From positions 86,789,721 through 86,853,720 of the forward strand of contig CM043956.1 in the NCBI GenBank assembly GCA_014529385.2: a stretch of 64,000 nucleotides of DNA. The letters are read 5' to 3'. Under the pieces are notes generated by a model that did no database searches, had not been told where the DNA came from, and saw only the letters and a list, made by a program, of their open reading frames with translations. The DNA comes from Adiantum capillus-veneris (Eukaryota > Streptophyta > Polypodiopsida > Polypodiales > Pteridaceae). A program made the translations under genes and the position numbers. Positions 11,131 to 22,242 of this stretch are shown piece by piece. Numbering within the stretch: the stretch's first letter is position 1; every line of letters begins with the position of its first letter.

Positions 11131-12261
11131 GTGTTCATCGATGATATCCCTATGGACTTACCTCCAAAACGAGGGGATGATGACCATCGCATTGAGCTCC
11201 TTCCTGGAAGCTCACCACCTAACAAGCCTCCTTATCGAGTCTTACAAGCTCAACAAGAGGAGACCATGAGGCAAGTACAAGAGCTGGTAGACAAAGGGAT
11301 GGTGAGGCCTAGTTTCTCTCCCTTTTGTTCTCCAGTCCTTTTAGTGCAAAAGAAAGATGGTACATACTGTATGTGTGTGGACTATCGAGCACTAAACCAT
11401 ATCACTATCAAAAATAGATTTCCCATACCTCGGGTAGAAGATCTATTTGATAAGCTACAAGGCTCTACCTGCTTCAGTAGGATTGACCTTAATAGTGGCT
11501 ATCATCAAATAAGGATAGTGGATGAAGATATCTTAAAGACCGCGTTTCGCACAACGTTTGGTCTTTATGAATATCTAGTCAGGCCTTTTGGCTTGACTAA
11601 TGCACAAGCTACGTTCAATCGTTTGATGGAGAAAATTTTTAGACCATACCGCAAATTCATTGGAGTGTTCTTTGATGATATCATCATCTACTCCAAGTCT
11701 TTGGAGGAACATAAGCAACATCTCCAAGTGATTTTTCAAGCATTGAGGGAGAACAAGATTTTTATCAGCCAAAAGAAAAGCGAATTCTTCCTTCAAGAGA
11801 TTCAATACCTAGGTCATATTATCTCTAAAGATGGTATCCAAATGGATCCATCAAAGTTAGAGGTAATAAAAGCATGGCCTAACCCAAGAAATCTACATGA
11901 GCTAAGAAGCTTTATTGGTACGTGCGCATACTATAGACGCTTCATAGCAAAATTCTCTCAAGTAGCAGGACCACTACACGACTTAACTAAGAAGAACGTT
12001 AAGTTTGTATGGACTGCTAAGGAGCAAAATGCTTTTGAAAAGCTCAAAGAGAAGCTTACTTCCCAACCAGTCCTCGTGCTTCCGGATCTCTCAAAGCCAT
12101 TTGAGGTCCAATGTGATGCTTGTGGTGATTGCCTTGGAGCAGTTTTGCTTCAAGAAGGGCATGCCATAGCATATGAGAGCCAAAGGCTCAATATTGATGA
12201 ACGAGTCTTGGGCATTTATGAGAAAGAGCTTTTAGCTGTTCTACATGCCCTAGACACATGA
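11131..12261 (+). pseudogene. Reverse transcriptase and start of RNase H, chromovirus copy A
   Basis: The frame contains the RT signatures in order: KGMVRPSFSPFCSPVLLVQKKDG, of which VLLVQKKDG is the core, then RIDLNSGYHQIRI, the FGLTNA segment and the catalytic box VFFDDIIIYSKS with both Asp codons at 11674-11679. The thumb and connection follow (YLGHIISKDGIQMDPSK). RNase H begins with FEVQCDACGDCLGAVLLQ. The frame ends at a TGA (12259-12261) where copy B has Trp (DSWKHYLLGT). The enzyme would copy element RNA into DNA within the particle. The chain looks nearly complete apart from the terminal stop and the frameshift at its start. Confidence 0.88.
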
Positions 12262-13239
12262 AAGCACTACCTATTGGGGACTCCATTTACCCTATGAACC
12301 GACCACCAAAGTCTCAAGTATTTCATGACGCAAACCAAGATTTTTGACAAACAAATGAGGTGGGAAAATTTTCTTTCGCAATTTAATTTCCATATTGCTC
12401 ACATAGTTGGTAAGCACAATCAAGTGGCCGATGCACTTTCACAAAGACCCAAAGTTAATGCGGTGTCTATAGCTACTCACAAGGATGTATCCTCTATGAT
12501 AGATGAGTATGCTACTGACCCTGACTTTAGAGACATGATGTCAACCCTTGCTTTGGGGATGAAAGAGGAACCATTCACCTTGCAGGATGGTTATCTTTTC
12601 CACGGCAATAGGCTATGTGCTACCCATTCCCTTCATGAGAAAGTTATGTATGAATCCCATGCTCCTCCATATGCGGGGCATAGAGGTATTCAACCTACTC
12701 TCCGAGGAGTAGAGACGTACTTCTATTGGCCTACCATGAAAGTGGACATACAAGAGTATGTTTCAAAATGTGTAGTATGCCAAAAGACCAAGTATGATAG
12801 AGGGAAGCAACTTGGATTACTCCAAGCATTGCCTATCCCAAATTCACCATGGGAGAGTATATCCATGGATTTCATCTTTGAATTACCCAAGTCTATCCAT
12901 GGGAATACAGGAATATGGACAATAGTTGATAGGTTTAGCAAGCAAGCACATTTTATTCCCGTCAAAAAGACTACTAAGGCACATCAAATGGCAACTCTCT
13001 TCATATCTCAGATTTTCAAGAACCATGGATTACCCACATCCATCGTGTCAGATAGAGATCCTAGAATGACCAGTAATTTCTCAAAAGGTCTCTTTGAAAA
13101 TCTAGGAACAAGATTGAATTTCTCTTCGGCCTATCACCCACAAACGGATGGCCAAAGTGAGATAGCCAATCTTACGATACTCGATCTACTCAAGACTTAT
13201 GTTACCAAAGTAGATCAACGCTCACAAAGCACCGTTTGA
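12262..13239 (+). pseudogene. RNase H end and integrase core, chromovirus copy A
   Basis: The same frame continues after the stop at 12259. A second TGA near 12296-12298 falls before TDHQSLKYF, part of RNase H. The integrase zinc-binding segment follows (HEKVMYESHAPPYAGH...CVVCQ), then the catalytic core. Its three acidic residues are visible: Asp in ISMDFIF (codon 12868-12870), Asp in VSDRDPR (13051-13053) and Glu in GQSEIAN (13159-13161). At about 13215-13225 the reading is disrupted. Compared with copy B, the segment coding WEKYLPLVEYAYNNTV is missing, which marks a small deletion that shifts the frame. Confidence 0.85.
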
Positions 13240-13880
13240 GATCATTGAGGGAAGGCCTAAAAGTCCCTTGCTACTCAAAGTACATGGGAAGATCTTCGCC
13301 GCCGATGAGTATAGCCGTGACCTACAAGAATCTTTTCAAAAGATTAAGGAGGCTATATCCATCTCTCAACAAAGGCAAAAAGCTGCTGCTGATAAGCACA
13401 TAAGAGCCTAATGTTCAAAGAAAATGATTGGGTCTTACTCAAGTTTCCTAAGGCTCGATTAAGGCAAACGATGGGCAAAAATCCTACGGGCCATCAAAAG
13501 TATTATGCGAAACTAGCAAAAAGATACTATGGTCCTTTCCAAATCTTGAAGCCCATCAATGAGACGGCTTATCAACTCAAGTTTCCCAACCATTGGCTCA
13601 TACACAATGCCTTTCATGTAAGCCTACTTAAGCCCTACAAAGGAGAGCCACCAACTGAAGCAATTATTGAAGATCCTCCCGAAGTTGAAGACCAAGAAGA
13701 GGTGCCACAACCCAAAGCTGTCCTTCGGCATGAAGAAAAGGTACTACGACATGGTAAGATTATCTGATGGTATCTTATTAAGTTCAAAAATTATCCTTTT
13801 GAAGGTGCTAGATGGATGCAAGGAATACAACTTAAGGATAGTATGAACCTTGTCAATGCTTACAATGCTACATTAGAGTA
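13225..13880 (+). pseudogene. Integrase C-terminus and chromodomain-like tail, chromovirus copy A
   Basis: After the deletion the coding resumes with KAPFEIIEGRPKSPLLL, runs to a stop near 13410, and shifts again into MFKENDWVLLKFPKARL. The GPFQILKPINETAYQL and HVSLLKPYKG segments are the usual integrase C-terminal part. The end holds a chromo-like segment (AVLRHEEKVLRHGK, then YLIKFKNYPFEGARWM) interrupted by a TGA at 13766-13768. Chromodomains of chromoviruses guide integration to chromatin; that role is inferred from the family. Confidence 0.8.
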
Positions 13881-14225
13881 AGAAAATGTACAAATTTCTT
13901 TTAAGTGACTCATGTTTTTGTCTTATAAGACTAGTAATCTTTTTAATTGTGCACAATTTTAACTAGTATGCATGCTTAGAATCATGTTTGATGACGACGT
14001 CTCTCAAACACCAAGTAGAATTTGTCACTCTACTTTGGGAGAATGAAATGGACTAAAGAGCAGACATGCTTGCGGCAGCTATGTCTCCCAAGCACCAAAT
14101 GGATTAGTCATCCATCTTGGAAAGATGTCGTAGGGTAAGAAGGGATCCTCTACCCGCTAAGTAAAATTGACTAATGACTAAGGCTTTATCTCTTCTACCT
14201 CATAGTCGAGGATGACTATGATTTC

Positions 14226-14235
14226 AAGAGAGAGG
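14226..14235 (+). other. Polypurine tract of chromovirus copy A
   Basis: AAGAGAGAGG lies three bases before the LTR start TGTCATAA and is conserved at the same place in copy B. It is the plus-strand primer. The stretch 13881-14225 before it is untranslated element sequence with no further gene. Confidence 0.85.
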
Positions 14236-14238
14236 TAA

Positions 14239-15854
14239 TGTCATAAAGTATAATATCTAATATCTAACCAACCCAAATGATTTTCTCATATTAAATTGAT
14301 CACTTAATGTGGGAGAATAAACGGGAACAAGTGTTAAGATATAGACATGTGCTTGTAGATCTATCTCAACACGAGGCCAATGGTAAATGGGCCCAAATGA
14401 GAGATGGTCTATCAAAGAGCAAGGCTAACAAATGGTACATAAGACCTTAGGGTTAGATTCATTGAATACCTCCAATAATGTGTGTAAAAGGCCTTTGACC
14501 TTAGGTAAATCTAGGGCTGAGCTTGAGGAGCGGGAACCCGACGCAGCTCGAGGTGCTTGTCTTGCTTGTCATGCTTGATGACTAAGGTGCTTGAGGTTCT
14601 TGATGATTGAGATGCTTGAGATGCTTGAGGTTCTTGACATGCTTGAGATGCTAAGGCTTCACTTGAGGAGAGAACCCAGCCCAAGCTTAAAGTGCTTATG
14701 AGCCAAGCTTGTGGTGGGAACTGGGCCTATGCATAGAGGCTTGAGGTGTCAAAAAGTCAAAGATTCAATCCCTACAAGGAGGGGGCGAGCCCTACATGAG
14801 GGGGGATGAGAGAGAACACCCACACACTCACACAAGGCATGCATGGTACAAATAAAGCAAAAGGGACACTTGTCAAGTTCCTCCTCATGTTGCCCTCATG
14901 GTATGCCTGAAGCCTATTGGTTGGCCACCCAAGGGGTCCAATAATAATTTATGAGATTTAATTAAACGATTTAGCATTTATCTATCGCTCTCTCTCAAAG
15001 GGGAAAGGGGGACACTTGTCTCAGGGCTACCCTTGCTGCTTGTAATGCCTCCTGCTTGTGATTGGCTAGGCCTGGAGGGGTCCAATGAGCTTCAAGCATG
15101 AGCTACAAGGGGGGGTCGACCCAAGAAAGCTAGGGGGTTGCTTAGGGGGTATACTCACCCACACACACTCTCAAACACTCTCATTGTGTGCTATGCAAAG
15201 TTCAAGAACTCCCTCTCCTTCTCCAAGCAAGTAGAGGTTGAGAGCCTACACCAACACTCTTGGATATGGAGTGCAAATCCAACCAAGAGCCATGCTTCAA
15301 TGCTTAAACTTTCCATATCCTTCTTCTTCATTAATATGCTATTGTGTATGCTAGCAACAAGAGTTATCATAAGTGAGGAACTAATTGTTTCTCCTACAAA
15401 ATGTTTCTTCTTCCTCTTCCCTACCCTCATTCCCTGCTAGCTCTCTCCACCTTCGAAGGTGTTTGAGGTCTTGGGACTGAGGCTTGGGATAGTTAAAGAT
15501 TTCTTCAAGTTTATGTTATGTTTGTGATGCATGAAGCTTTCCATCTGCATTGCATCACCTAGGTCACAAGGAACACAAAGATTGTATTGTAACAAGTCTC
15601 TCTTAATGGGAGAAATCATAATCCAAATGCCTATTGGAGGGGGGACCGGCTCCACATAAATCCGGTCCTCAACTGTTTTCATGTTCTCTAAATTCTCTCT
15701 CTTGCAAAAGTATTGTTCATTCCAAGTTAACTAATTGCTATGATTATATTGCTATCTTCAATTATGTTCACCCGCTATGCTCACAAAGTCATTTCTCAAA
15801 AGTACTCTCATTAATTTCCGCTACTCTCAAATTAAATAGGCCAATTCCATTACA
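14239..15854 (+). repeat. 3' LTR of chromovirus copy A
   Basis: The LTR begins TGTCATAAAG directly after the polypurine tract and ends CCATTACA at the same point as the 5' LTR. Its last 335 bases match the 5' remnant. The upstream part corresponds to LTR sequence of copies B and C, for example the ATTGGCTAGGCCTGGAGG block, but is clearly diverged. At 14541-14670 it contains a local minisatellite of GATGCTTGAG-like units. The five bases after the LTR are TGTGT; there is no matching left flank because the 5' LTR is truncated. Confidence 0.82.
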
Positions 15855-16143
15855 TGTGTTTTGTTGCAACCTTTATTCCAACAATTAGTATCAGAGTAGC
15901 TTGCATCCTCCCGGGCTTAGTCGCCAGCAGCTCAAGCACACGCTTGCTTACTTTCTCCGAGTTCTATGAGCTTTGGCAAGCGTTTGCAGGCCGACAAAAT
16001 TTTTGGGGAACCTCAAAGAGCCTAATCTGCTCAGATTTTTTATTCGAGCTCATTTCGGTCTTTGTTTCCACTACAAGCAGTACTACACATGCTGTTTCGT
16101 CACTTTGTGCATAACAGGTCCCTTACAGTCTTCTACGGTTTGT
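15855..16143 (+). mobile_element. Possible end of another LTR with a degenerate primer site
   Basis: Directly after chromovirus copy A comes CTTTATTCCAACAATTAGTATCAGAGTAGC. The last part resembles a Met-tRNA primer site (TTGGTATCAGAGC) with two changes, and the preceding CCAACA looks like an LTR end. Short open frames follow without a recognisable domain. It may be the host element into which copy A was inserted, perhaps copia-like given the copia scrap at 17061. This is a weak call. Confidence 0.3.
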
Positions 16144-16205
16144 CTCTCTCTCACTCTATGTGACTAAAGCAATCCTCAAGAAATATGGGCTTCCGTTTCA
16201 ATTCC

Positions 16206-16285
<80 letters not shown>

Positions 16286-16290
16286 CTTTT
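16144..16290 (+). repeat. Compound microsatellite in a dispersed repeat, copy 1
   Basis: The unit reads CTATGTGACTAAAG, then CCTCAAGAAATATGGGC, then (CT)n at 16210-16236 and (CA)n at 16236-16281. The same flanks and the same CT-then-CA order return at 17900-18190 and 51540-51830. Confidence 0.75.
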
Positions 16291-16369
16291 CGAGCTCTCA
16301 AACAATGTTGCTACTTGAGTAAGGTAGAGGCCACATGAACTTGCAATTCTAAAGCATGAAGCATACTTT

Positions 16370-16690
16370 TATGGTCGAGTGGGTCTAAACAAACACCACA
16401 ACTATGCTCTCCTCCATACACGTGCAAGTTTTCCATCACACCAAACTCTTAGGATACATCACCTGCTACACCACAAAATTTGTTTTTTAACGAAAGCTTC
16501 CTTAACCCCCAACATGCAACATCAGGAGGGCGCTTGGAATGCCTATCAATAAAGATGGAGCATCATTACCCCTGCATAGGCCCCAATATACATGACAATA
16601 AGTCATCTATCACCCAACAAAGCACTCCAATAAAAGAAGAAATAAAGATCTTGATTTTTCCTTTCTAGTGCATTGTTAATGAATCAATAT
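16370..16690 (+). repeat. Dispersed repeat, related to 52880-53240
   Basis: The segment with GGAATGCCTATCAATAAAGATGGAGCATCA matches GGAATGCCTACTGTCAATAAAG and its flanks at 53080-53110; AATAAAGATGGAGCATCA is the clearest shared phrase. The wider segments are also similar (AAGTCATCTAT, AACAAAGCA). No gene is supported and the element type is unknown. Confidence 0.5.
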
Positions 16691-17060
16691 TTACAGGCCA
16701 CATTAGTTGGCCCTATCAACGAGAGCTTTACGATATCTAGCACAAGTCAATGATATATCTTTTATAAGTAGTTTTAGTGTAAGAAGGAAATAGGACTGTT
16801 GTGATACAAGACCCCTAGTCTTACAAGTGAGATATCCTTGTGCATCGACTCGTGCCAGATAGCCATGTGCCTTGCCTTTGTGCTCATATGACAAAGGTTG
16901 CGGATGATGTAGAGCCCACATGTTAAAGGATGATATGGGAGATCTAAAGTGGGAGCATGGCATGGATAAAGATGATACACTTGATGCAAATCCTAGTTGG
17001 AATTTGGCAAGCTTGTGGCAAGCTTTCATGTGCCTTCCACCGTCACATGTGCCTAGTGTT

Positions 17061-17250
17061 TAGCAAGAAGCATCCTAAGGTTGCATTGTCTAGTACAAAG
17101 GTAAGAGTACAAGGGTGGAATTGTGGCAACATATGAGGTGGCATATATAGCTAAATGACCTGTTTTTAGACTTGGGCATGCACATACAGGGGTGGGTTGT
17201 AATTCATTCTCACAACATTAGCTACATATATGTGGAGTAAATCCCATTGT
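17061..17250 (+). pseudogene. Ty1/copia RNase H scrap
   Basis: The frame reads SKKHPKVALSSTKV and then shifts because of an extra A compared with 51937-52080, where VALSSTKVEYKGA continues. VALSST.(A/V)EY is the RNase H signature of plant copia elements. The downstream DNA (GACTTGGGCATGCA, GGTTGTAATTCATTCT) also matches 52060-52110. Only the terminal part of pol remains. Confidence 0.6.
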
Positions 17251-17309
17251 TTCATGTTTGAAGATATAGAGATTTTTTCATGTAACCAATCTAGTTTTCT
17301 CGCTAACTT

Positions 17310-17735
17310 CAATGTGTTCCTAATGTAAGTATAAGGTTTCTATAGCCCCACATGTTTTTGATTGTGCATACAATTAAGTACAAAAAAGTTGTACTTTTTG
17401 TATTTTGCATACCTATCACCGGTGTTTGCACGACTTCATCCATATTTACTTGTATATATAATTTATATCTATACACTTTGGTGATTCACCTTCATACTAG
17501 CATGAACAAAGCATCAAAAACATAATGTGCTCCTAATGGAAGTATAAGGTTGCTATAGCCCACATGTTTTTGATTGTGCATACAATTAGGTACAAAAAAG
17601 TTGTATTTTTTGTATTTTGCATACCTATCACTGGTGTTTGCACGACTTCATCCATATTTACTTTTATATATCCTTTATATCTATACACCTTGGTGATTCA
17701 CCTTCATACTAACACGCACAAAGCATAAAAAACAT
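17310..17735 (+). repeat. Tandem duplication, 213-base period
   Basis: Two adjacent copies begin AATGTG(T/C)TCCTAATG at about 17311 and 17524 and share the whole segment through TGGTGATTCACCTTCATACTA. They differ by scattered substitutions and small indels. No coding potential is seen. Confidence 0.8.
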
Positions 17736-17899
17736 CCAGACATGTTTTCTTATGACAATTCTAGACATAACCACACATGCCAAAAATTGCATGAACAAAA
17801 GAACTAGCTTCCACATTGTGGCCATTTCAATCTCTTTGCAAAGCATGTACTTATAGCCAGATGGGTATTGTATGGTTAGGTTTAGACCTCAGATACAAA

Positions 17900-17994
17900 T
17901 TCCCTCTCTCCCTCTCTCTCTGTCTCTCTCTCTCACTCACTCTTTGTGACTAAAGAAATCCTCAAGAAATTTGAGCTACCCTTTATTCCAATTC

Positions 17995-18074
<80 letters not shown>

Positions 18075-18190
18075 GGAATCATCTCCAGAGTCACAACAAT
18101 CATCAAATGCTTAATGAACTTTCATATAAATCACTCTTCAAGCTTTTGCATCTAAGGTTTAAAATCCCGCATTAAATCCCAACTTTAGTT
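17900..18190 (+). repeat. Compound microsatellite in a dispersed repeat, copy 2
   Basis: The same family as 16144-16290: TGTGACTAAAGAAATCCTCAAG, of which GTGACTAAAG and CCTCAAGAAATTTGAG are conserved, then (CT)n at 17993-18040 and (AC)n at 18041-18073, then AGGAATCATCTCCAGAGTCA. The right flank is shared with the copy at 51540-51830. Confidence 0.8.
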
Positions 18191-18660
18191 CATTTTTTCA
18201 TTTGAAACATTAGGAGAACTTTGGACTCACATTTGGGCCTTTCAGTAGAGAGAGTGACCTCAACCAATGAGGAAGAGGCTAATGTTACATTGAAAATTGG
18301 TATTTTAGAGTGAGACTCGTTGAGAAAATAAGGAAAACAAGAATTTCATTATTCAAATTATAATGTGTCACACTTTCAAAGCGTACTTTTCATAAACCGT
18401 ACTAACTTTGTACCAAAGAATTTCAGAACTTGCATTGAAGGGTCTATCCACTATCTATGCTCCCGCCCAAATTTAACTTTGAGTAACTCTACTTCCCTCT
18501 CAAAACTGTCTTCCCTTTTTCATATTTTCATTAACTCTACTATAAGTTCTAGTGTGCACCATGACTACCTCTTGAAGGCCTAGCACTACAATTGACTTTG
18601 TTACCATTTTTAATAGTTATACTACAAATGATCAATCGTGGATACCATCTAAAATAAATA

Positions 18661-19235
18661 TTAGGAGTTGAGTAGTATTGCGGACGAGGAGGAGGAAGAG
18701 GAGGCGACGCAATGATTTTGTGGAGGCTTTCAAGGGTCAAGTTAAAGAGTTTAAAGTGCGTGCACAAAGAAATCAGGTGAAAGAGATCCTCATATAACAT
18801 GCTTTCTAACACGCAGACTTAAGTTTGCAAACATCTCCTCCTAGTTTCCCACAACGTGGACCCAACTGTATGGTATTTTGAGCAAATATCTCATTGAGTG
18901 CATGTTTATTTCCAAAGGCTTATGGTTGATATCATGTTTGACATGCTATAAATATTTATCCATCGAACAGGATAGACTGGCAGCCAGTTGAGAGCATAGT
19001 TGGGATTTTTGATTCTTTCCATGCATACATTGGTGAAAAAATGTACCAAGGAAGATTGCACAAGGAGATTGCAGTAGTTAATGGAATATTCTTTTATGAT
19101 ATGTCATATCTGGAACCCCAAATAACATCTTCCTAGGGTCGTGTGACTCATTTGCCACTTCCACCATTTGACAACAAGTATTGGTCTTTGCCAACATCCC
19201 AAACTAGTGAAAACTTTAGGAATAGGTTGTTTCAA
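18661..19235 (+). pseudogene. Unrecognised exon-like fragment
   Basis: Two stretches translate unusually well. The first, about 18672-18797, gives a basic run followed by NDFVEAFKGQVKEFKVRAQR and ends in a stop. The second begins after a good 3' splice site (...CCATCGAACAG at about 18970). It reads IDWQPVESIVGIFDSFHAYI, then GEKMYQGRLHKEIAVVNG, then a TAG at 19134-19136, and continues open to the LPLPPFDNKYWSLPTS segment. I do not recognise the family. Composition and the splice-like border suggest decayed exons of a host or captured gene. It lies just left of chromovirus copy B. Confidence 0.35.
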
Positions 19236-19445
19236 GGTATACAAAGTCCCTCAAGTATTCAATTACTACAAAGATTATTAGGCTCTCTCTATTTATGCAT
19301 ATTCAAGTGTTTATAGATTTCTTCTTCAATGAGAAAATAAGAATTACCACAACAATGTTCATTTGCAATTCTGCAAGATGTTTGGACTTTTTAGATGATA
19401 ATTGGGATAGAAAAAAATTGGAGGGAAAAATCTGTATTTTGCAAA

Positions 19446-20671
19446 CAAAAAACTTATAAAACACAACATCAATTCCCTCACGGTCTCAGACCCAAGACCT
19501 CACACACCTTCGAAGATGGTGAGAGCTAGTAGGGTATGAGAGTAGTCTTACGAGAAATATGTACATCTCCTCACATAAGCACTCATATTAGCATAGCATA
19601 GCTTAGTACTTAGCATTTAGAGGAGACGAGCATGCATTGAATCTTGGCTCTTGGTTGGATTTTCATCACAAAGCCAAGAGTTGTTGGTGTAGGCCTTCCT
19701 TCTTACAAGCTTGGAGTAGGTGATAAGCTTTCCATTAAAGCTTGAGAAGGAGAAAGAGAGTCTTCTTGCTTCACACATGAGCTTGTGTGTGAGTGTGTGT
19801 GATAATGACCTAAGAAAATCAGCCCCCTCTCTCTCTTGGTCGACCCCTCATGCTATTTCCTCTTGTTGACACCCCATTGGACCTCTCCAGGCTTAGCCAA
19901 TAGGATTTTAGGAGCATAAGTGATAGACTTCTTACATGTGTCCCCATTTTCCCTTTTGTGAGAGCTTTAGGTAATTAATTAATGCAACTAAACTCTCATT
20001 GGACCCCTTTGTCTCCTGGCCAATAGGAATCAGGCAAGCCATTGGGCTGTTGAATGCTTATTGGACCCCTTGGGAGCCTGTCCATTAGTGTTCTAGGGAG
20101 ATTAATTCTTATTGGTTCTTTTATTAAGTGTTTTTAAATTAATTAAACTAGATTTACTCTAGCCTAATTCTCATTGGTCCACCTCCATGGCCATCCAATA
20201 GGATTTGAGTACACCTTGTAGGCATTTGGGCTAGGGAGTTGACATGTGTCCCTCATTCCCTTTGTGTAAAGGAGGCTTGCGAGTGTGTGTGTGAGTTTCT
20301 CTCTCATCCACTACTTGCAAGGATCACCCCTTCCTTTGTAGGATTCATGAAGACTTTTGTACACACATACAAAGAATCGAATTTTCCTAAGCTTAACCAT
20401 TGGACACAACCTTTGATTTTTGGAACCTTAGCATTTTGGAGGTCTTAATGGGCTGAACCTTAGGGTCTTTAAAGCCCATTGTTGCACCTTGCTCTTTTGT
20501 AGATGGCCCCCCCTTTTGGATCCCTGTTTTCCCTCCTTTGGATCCCTACTGTGGCCGGTCTGCCAGCTTAACCAATATTCTAGCTTTTTCTCCCCCGGAA
20601 CTTCCCCATATTAAATGATCAGTTTAACATGAGAAAATCATTACAAGAATTAGATATTAGTTATTATGACA
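19446..20671 (-). repeat. Truncated 3' LTR of chromovirus copy B
   Basis: The minus-strand LTR starts TGTCATAATAACTAATATC at 20671, next to the polypurine tract. It runs to about 19446, where the match to 25600-27109 ends near TTGTGTTTTATAAG. The last 350 or so bases, which hold the promoter in the other LTR, are lost. Confidence 0.82.
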
Positions 20672-20674
20672 TTA

Positions 20675-20684
20675 CCTCTCTCTT
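20675..20684 (-). other. Polypurine tract of chromovirus copy B
   Basis: The minus strand reads AAGAGAGAGG, then TAA, then the LTR start TGTCATAA, exactly as in copy A. Confidence 0.85.
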
Positions 20685-21019
20685 GAATCATAGTCATCCT
20701 CGACTATGGGGTAGAGACGATAAAGCCTATTCATTAGTCATTTTTCTAGCGGGTAGAGGATCCCTATATTACCCTATGACATCGTTCTAGAATGGATGAC
20801 TAGTCCATTTGGTGCTTGAGAGCCTAAGCTGCTGCAAGCATGTCTGCACATTAGTCCTATCAATCTTCCATAGTAGAGTGACAAGCTCTACTTGGTGTTT
20901 GGGAGACGTCTCTCCGCAAACTTGGTCTAAGCATGCATACTACTTCACATTTGTGCACAATAAAGAAAAATAGAGTCTCATAAGACAAAAACTTTTTTCA
21001 TTTTAAACAATTGTACATT

Positions 21020-22242
21020 TGCTTACTCTAGGGAAGCATTGTAAGCATTAACAAGGTTTAGGTTATCCTTTAATTGTATGCCTTGCATCCATCTAGCATC
21101 TTCAAAAGGATAATTCTTAAACTTAATAAGATATCATATAATAGTCTTACCACCTCTTAGTACCTTGTCTTCATGTCGGAGAATGTACTCGGGCTGTAGG
21201 ACCTCTTCTTGGTCCTCGATCTCCGGTGGGTCTTTAATAGTTGGTTCTTCAGGTGACTCTCCTTTGTAAGGCTTTAGTAGGCTCACATGGAAAGCATTGT
21301 GTATGAACCAATGGCTGGGCAACTTGAGATGATAGGCCATCTCATTGATTGGCCTAAGAATCTGGAAGGGACCATAGTACCTTTTTGCTAACTTAGCATA
21401 GTACTTTTGGTGTCCCGTAGGATTCTTGCCAGTCGTGTGCCTTAATTGAGCCTTGGGAAATCTGAGTAAGTCCCAATCATTTTCTTTAAAAGCTTGGGCT
21501 CTTCTGTGCTTATCAACAACAGCCTTTTGCCTTTGCTGTGAGATAGAGATAGCATCCTTAATCTTTTGGAAATATTCTTGTAGGTCTCGACTATACTCAT
21601 CTGCAGCGAAGATCTTCCCATGTACAACTTTAAGTAGCAAGGGACTTTTTGATCTTCCCTCAATTACCTCAAAAGGTGCTTTTCTTGTGGAAGTATTACA
21701 GTGTTATTGTAGGCATACTCCACTAAGGGTAAGTACTTCTCCCATTGGGACCTTTGCTCTACTTCCGTTACATAGGCTTTCAGTAGATCAAGAATGGTTA
21801 GGTTAGCTATTTTACTTTGTCCATCCGTTTGTGGGTGATAGGCCGAAGACAAGTTTAGCCTTGTCCCTAAATTCTCAAAGAGACCCTTCCAAAAATTACT
21901 GGTCATTCTAAGATCTCTATCCAACACTATGAACATTGGAAAGCCATGGTACTTGAAGATTTGTGATATGAGGAATTCCATTTGATGGGCTTTGATAGTA
22001 TTTTTGACAAGTATAAAATGAGCTTGTTTACTGAACCTGTCTACTATCGTCCATATTCCCGTATTCCCATGGATAGACTTAGGCAATCCAAAGACAAAAT
22101 CCATGGATATGCTCTCCCATGGTGAATTAGGGATTGGCAAAGGTTGAAGCAATCTAGGTTGATTCCCTCTATCAAACTTCGTCTTTTGGCATACCACACA
22201 TTTAGAAACATACTCTTGTATGTTTTCTTTCATGTAGGCCAA
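21020..22242 (-). pseudogene. Integrase and chromodomain-like tail, chromovirus copy B
   Basis: The integrase zinc-binding end (ENIQEYVSKCVVCQKTK) and catalytic core are open from 22242. The core shows Asp in ISMDFVFG and Asp in VLDRDLR, but the third residue is changed: GQSKIAN has Lys where copy A has Glu, which should abolish integration. A frameshift near 21665 moves into the frame of HGKIFAADEYSRDLQEYFQK and the C-terminal FKENDWDLLRFPKAQLR. The chromo-like tail (EYILRHEDKVLRGGK) is cut by a TGA at about 21131-21133, where copy A has Trp, and continues YLIKFKNYPFEDARWM in the same frame. Confidence 0.85.

Larger units (their letters stand above)
8420..15854 (+). mobile_element. Ty3/gypsy chromovirus copy A
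   Basis: Order: partial 5' LTR (8420-8755), Met-tRNA primer site, gag, protease, reverse transcriptase, RNase H, integrase, chromodomain-like tail, polypurine tract and full 3' LTR (14239-15854). This order and the C-terminal chromo-like domain place it in the chromoviruses of Ty3/gypsy. The 5' LTR keeps only the last 336 bases, so the left end is truncated and no target duplication can be assigned. The coding part has stops, frameshifts and one internal deletion, so the copy is dead. It belongs to the same family as copy B (19446-27109) and copy C (35353-37757). Confidence 0.9.
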
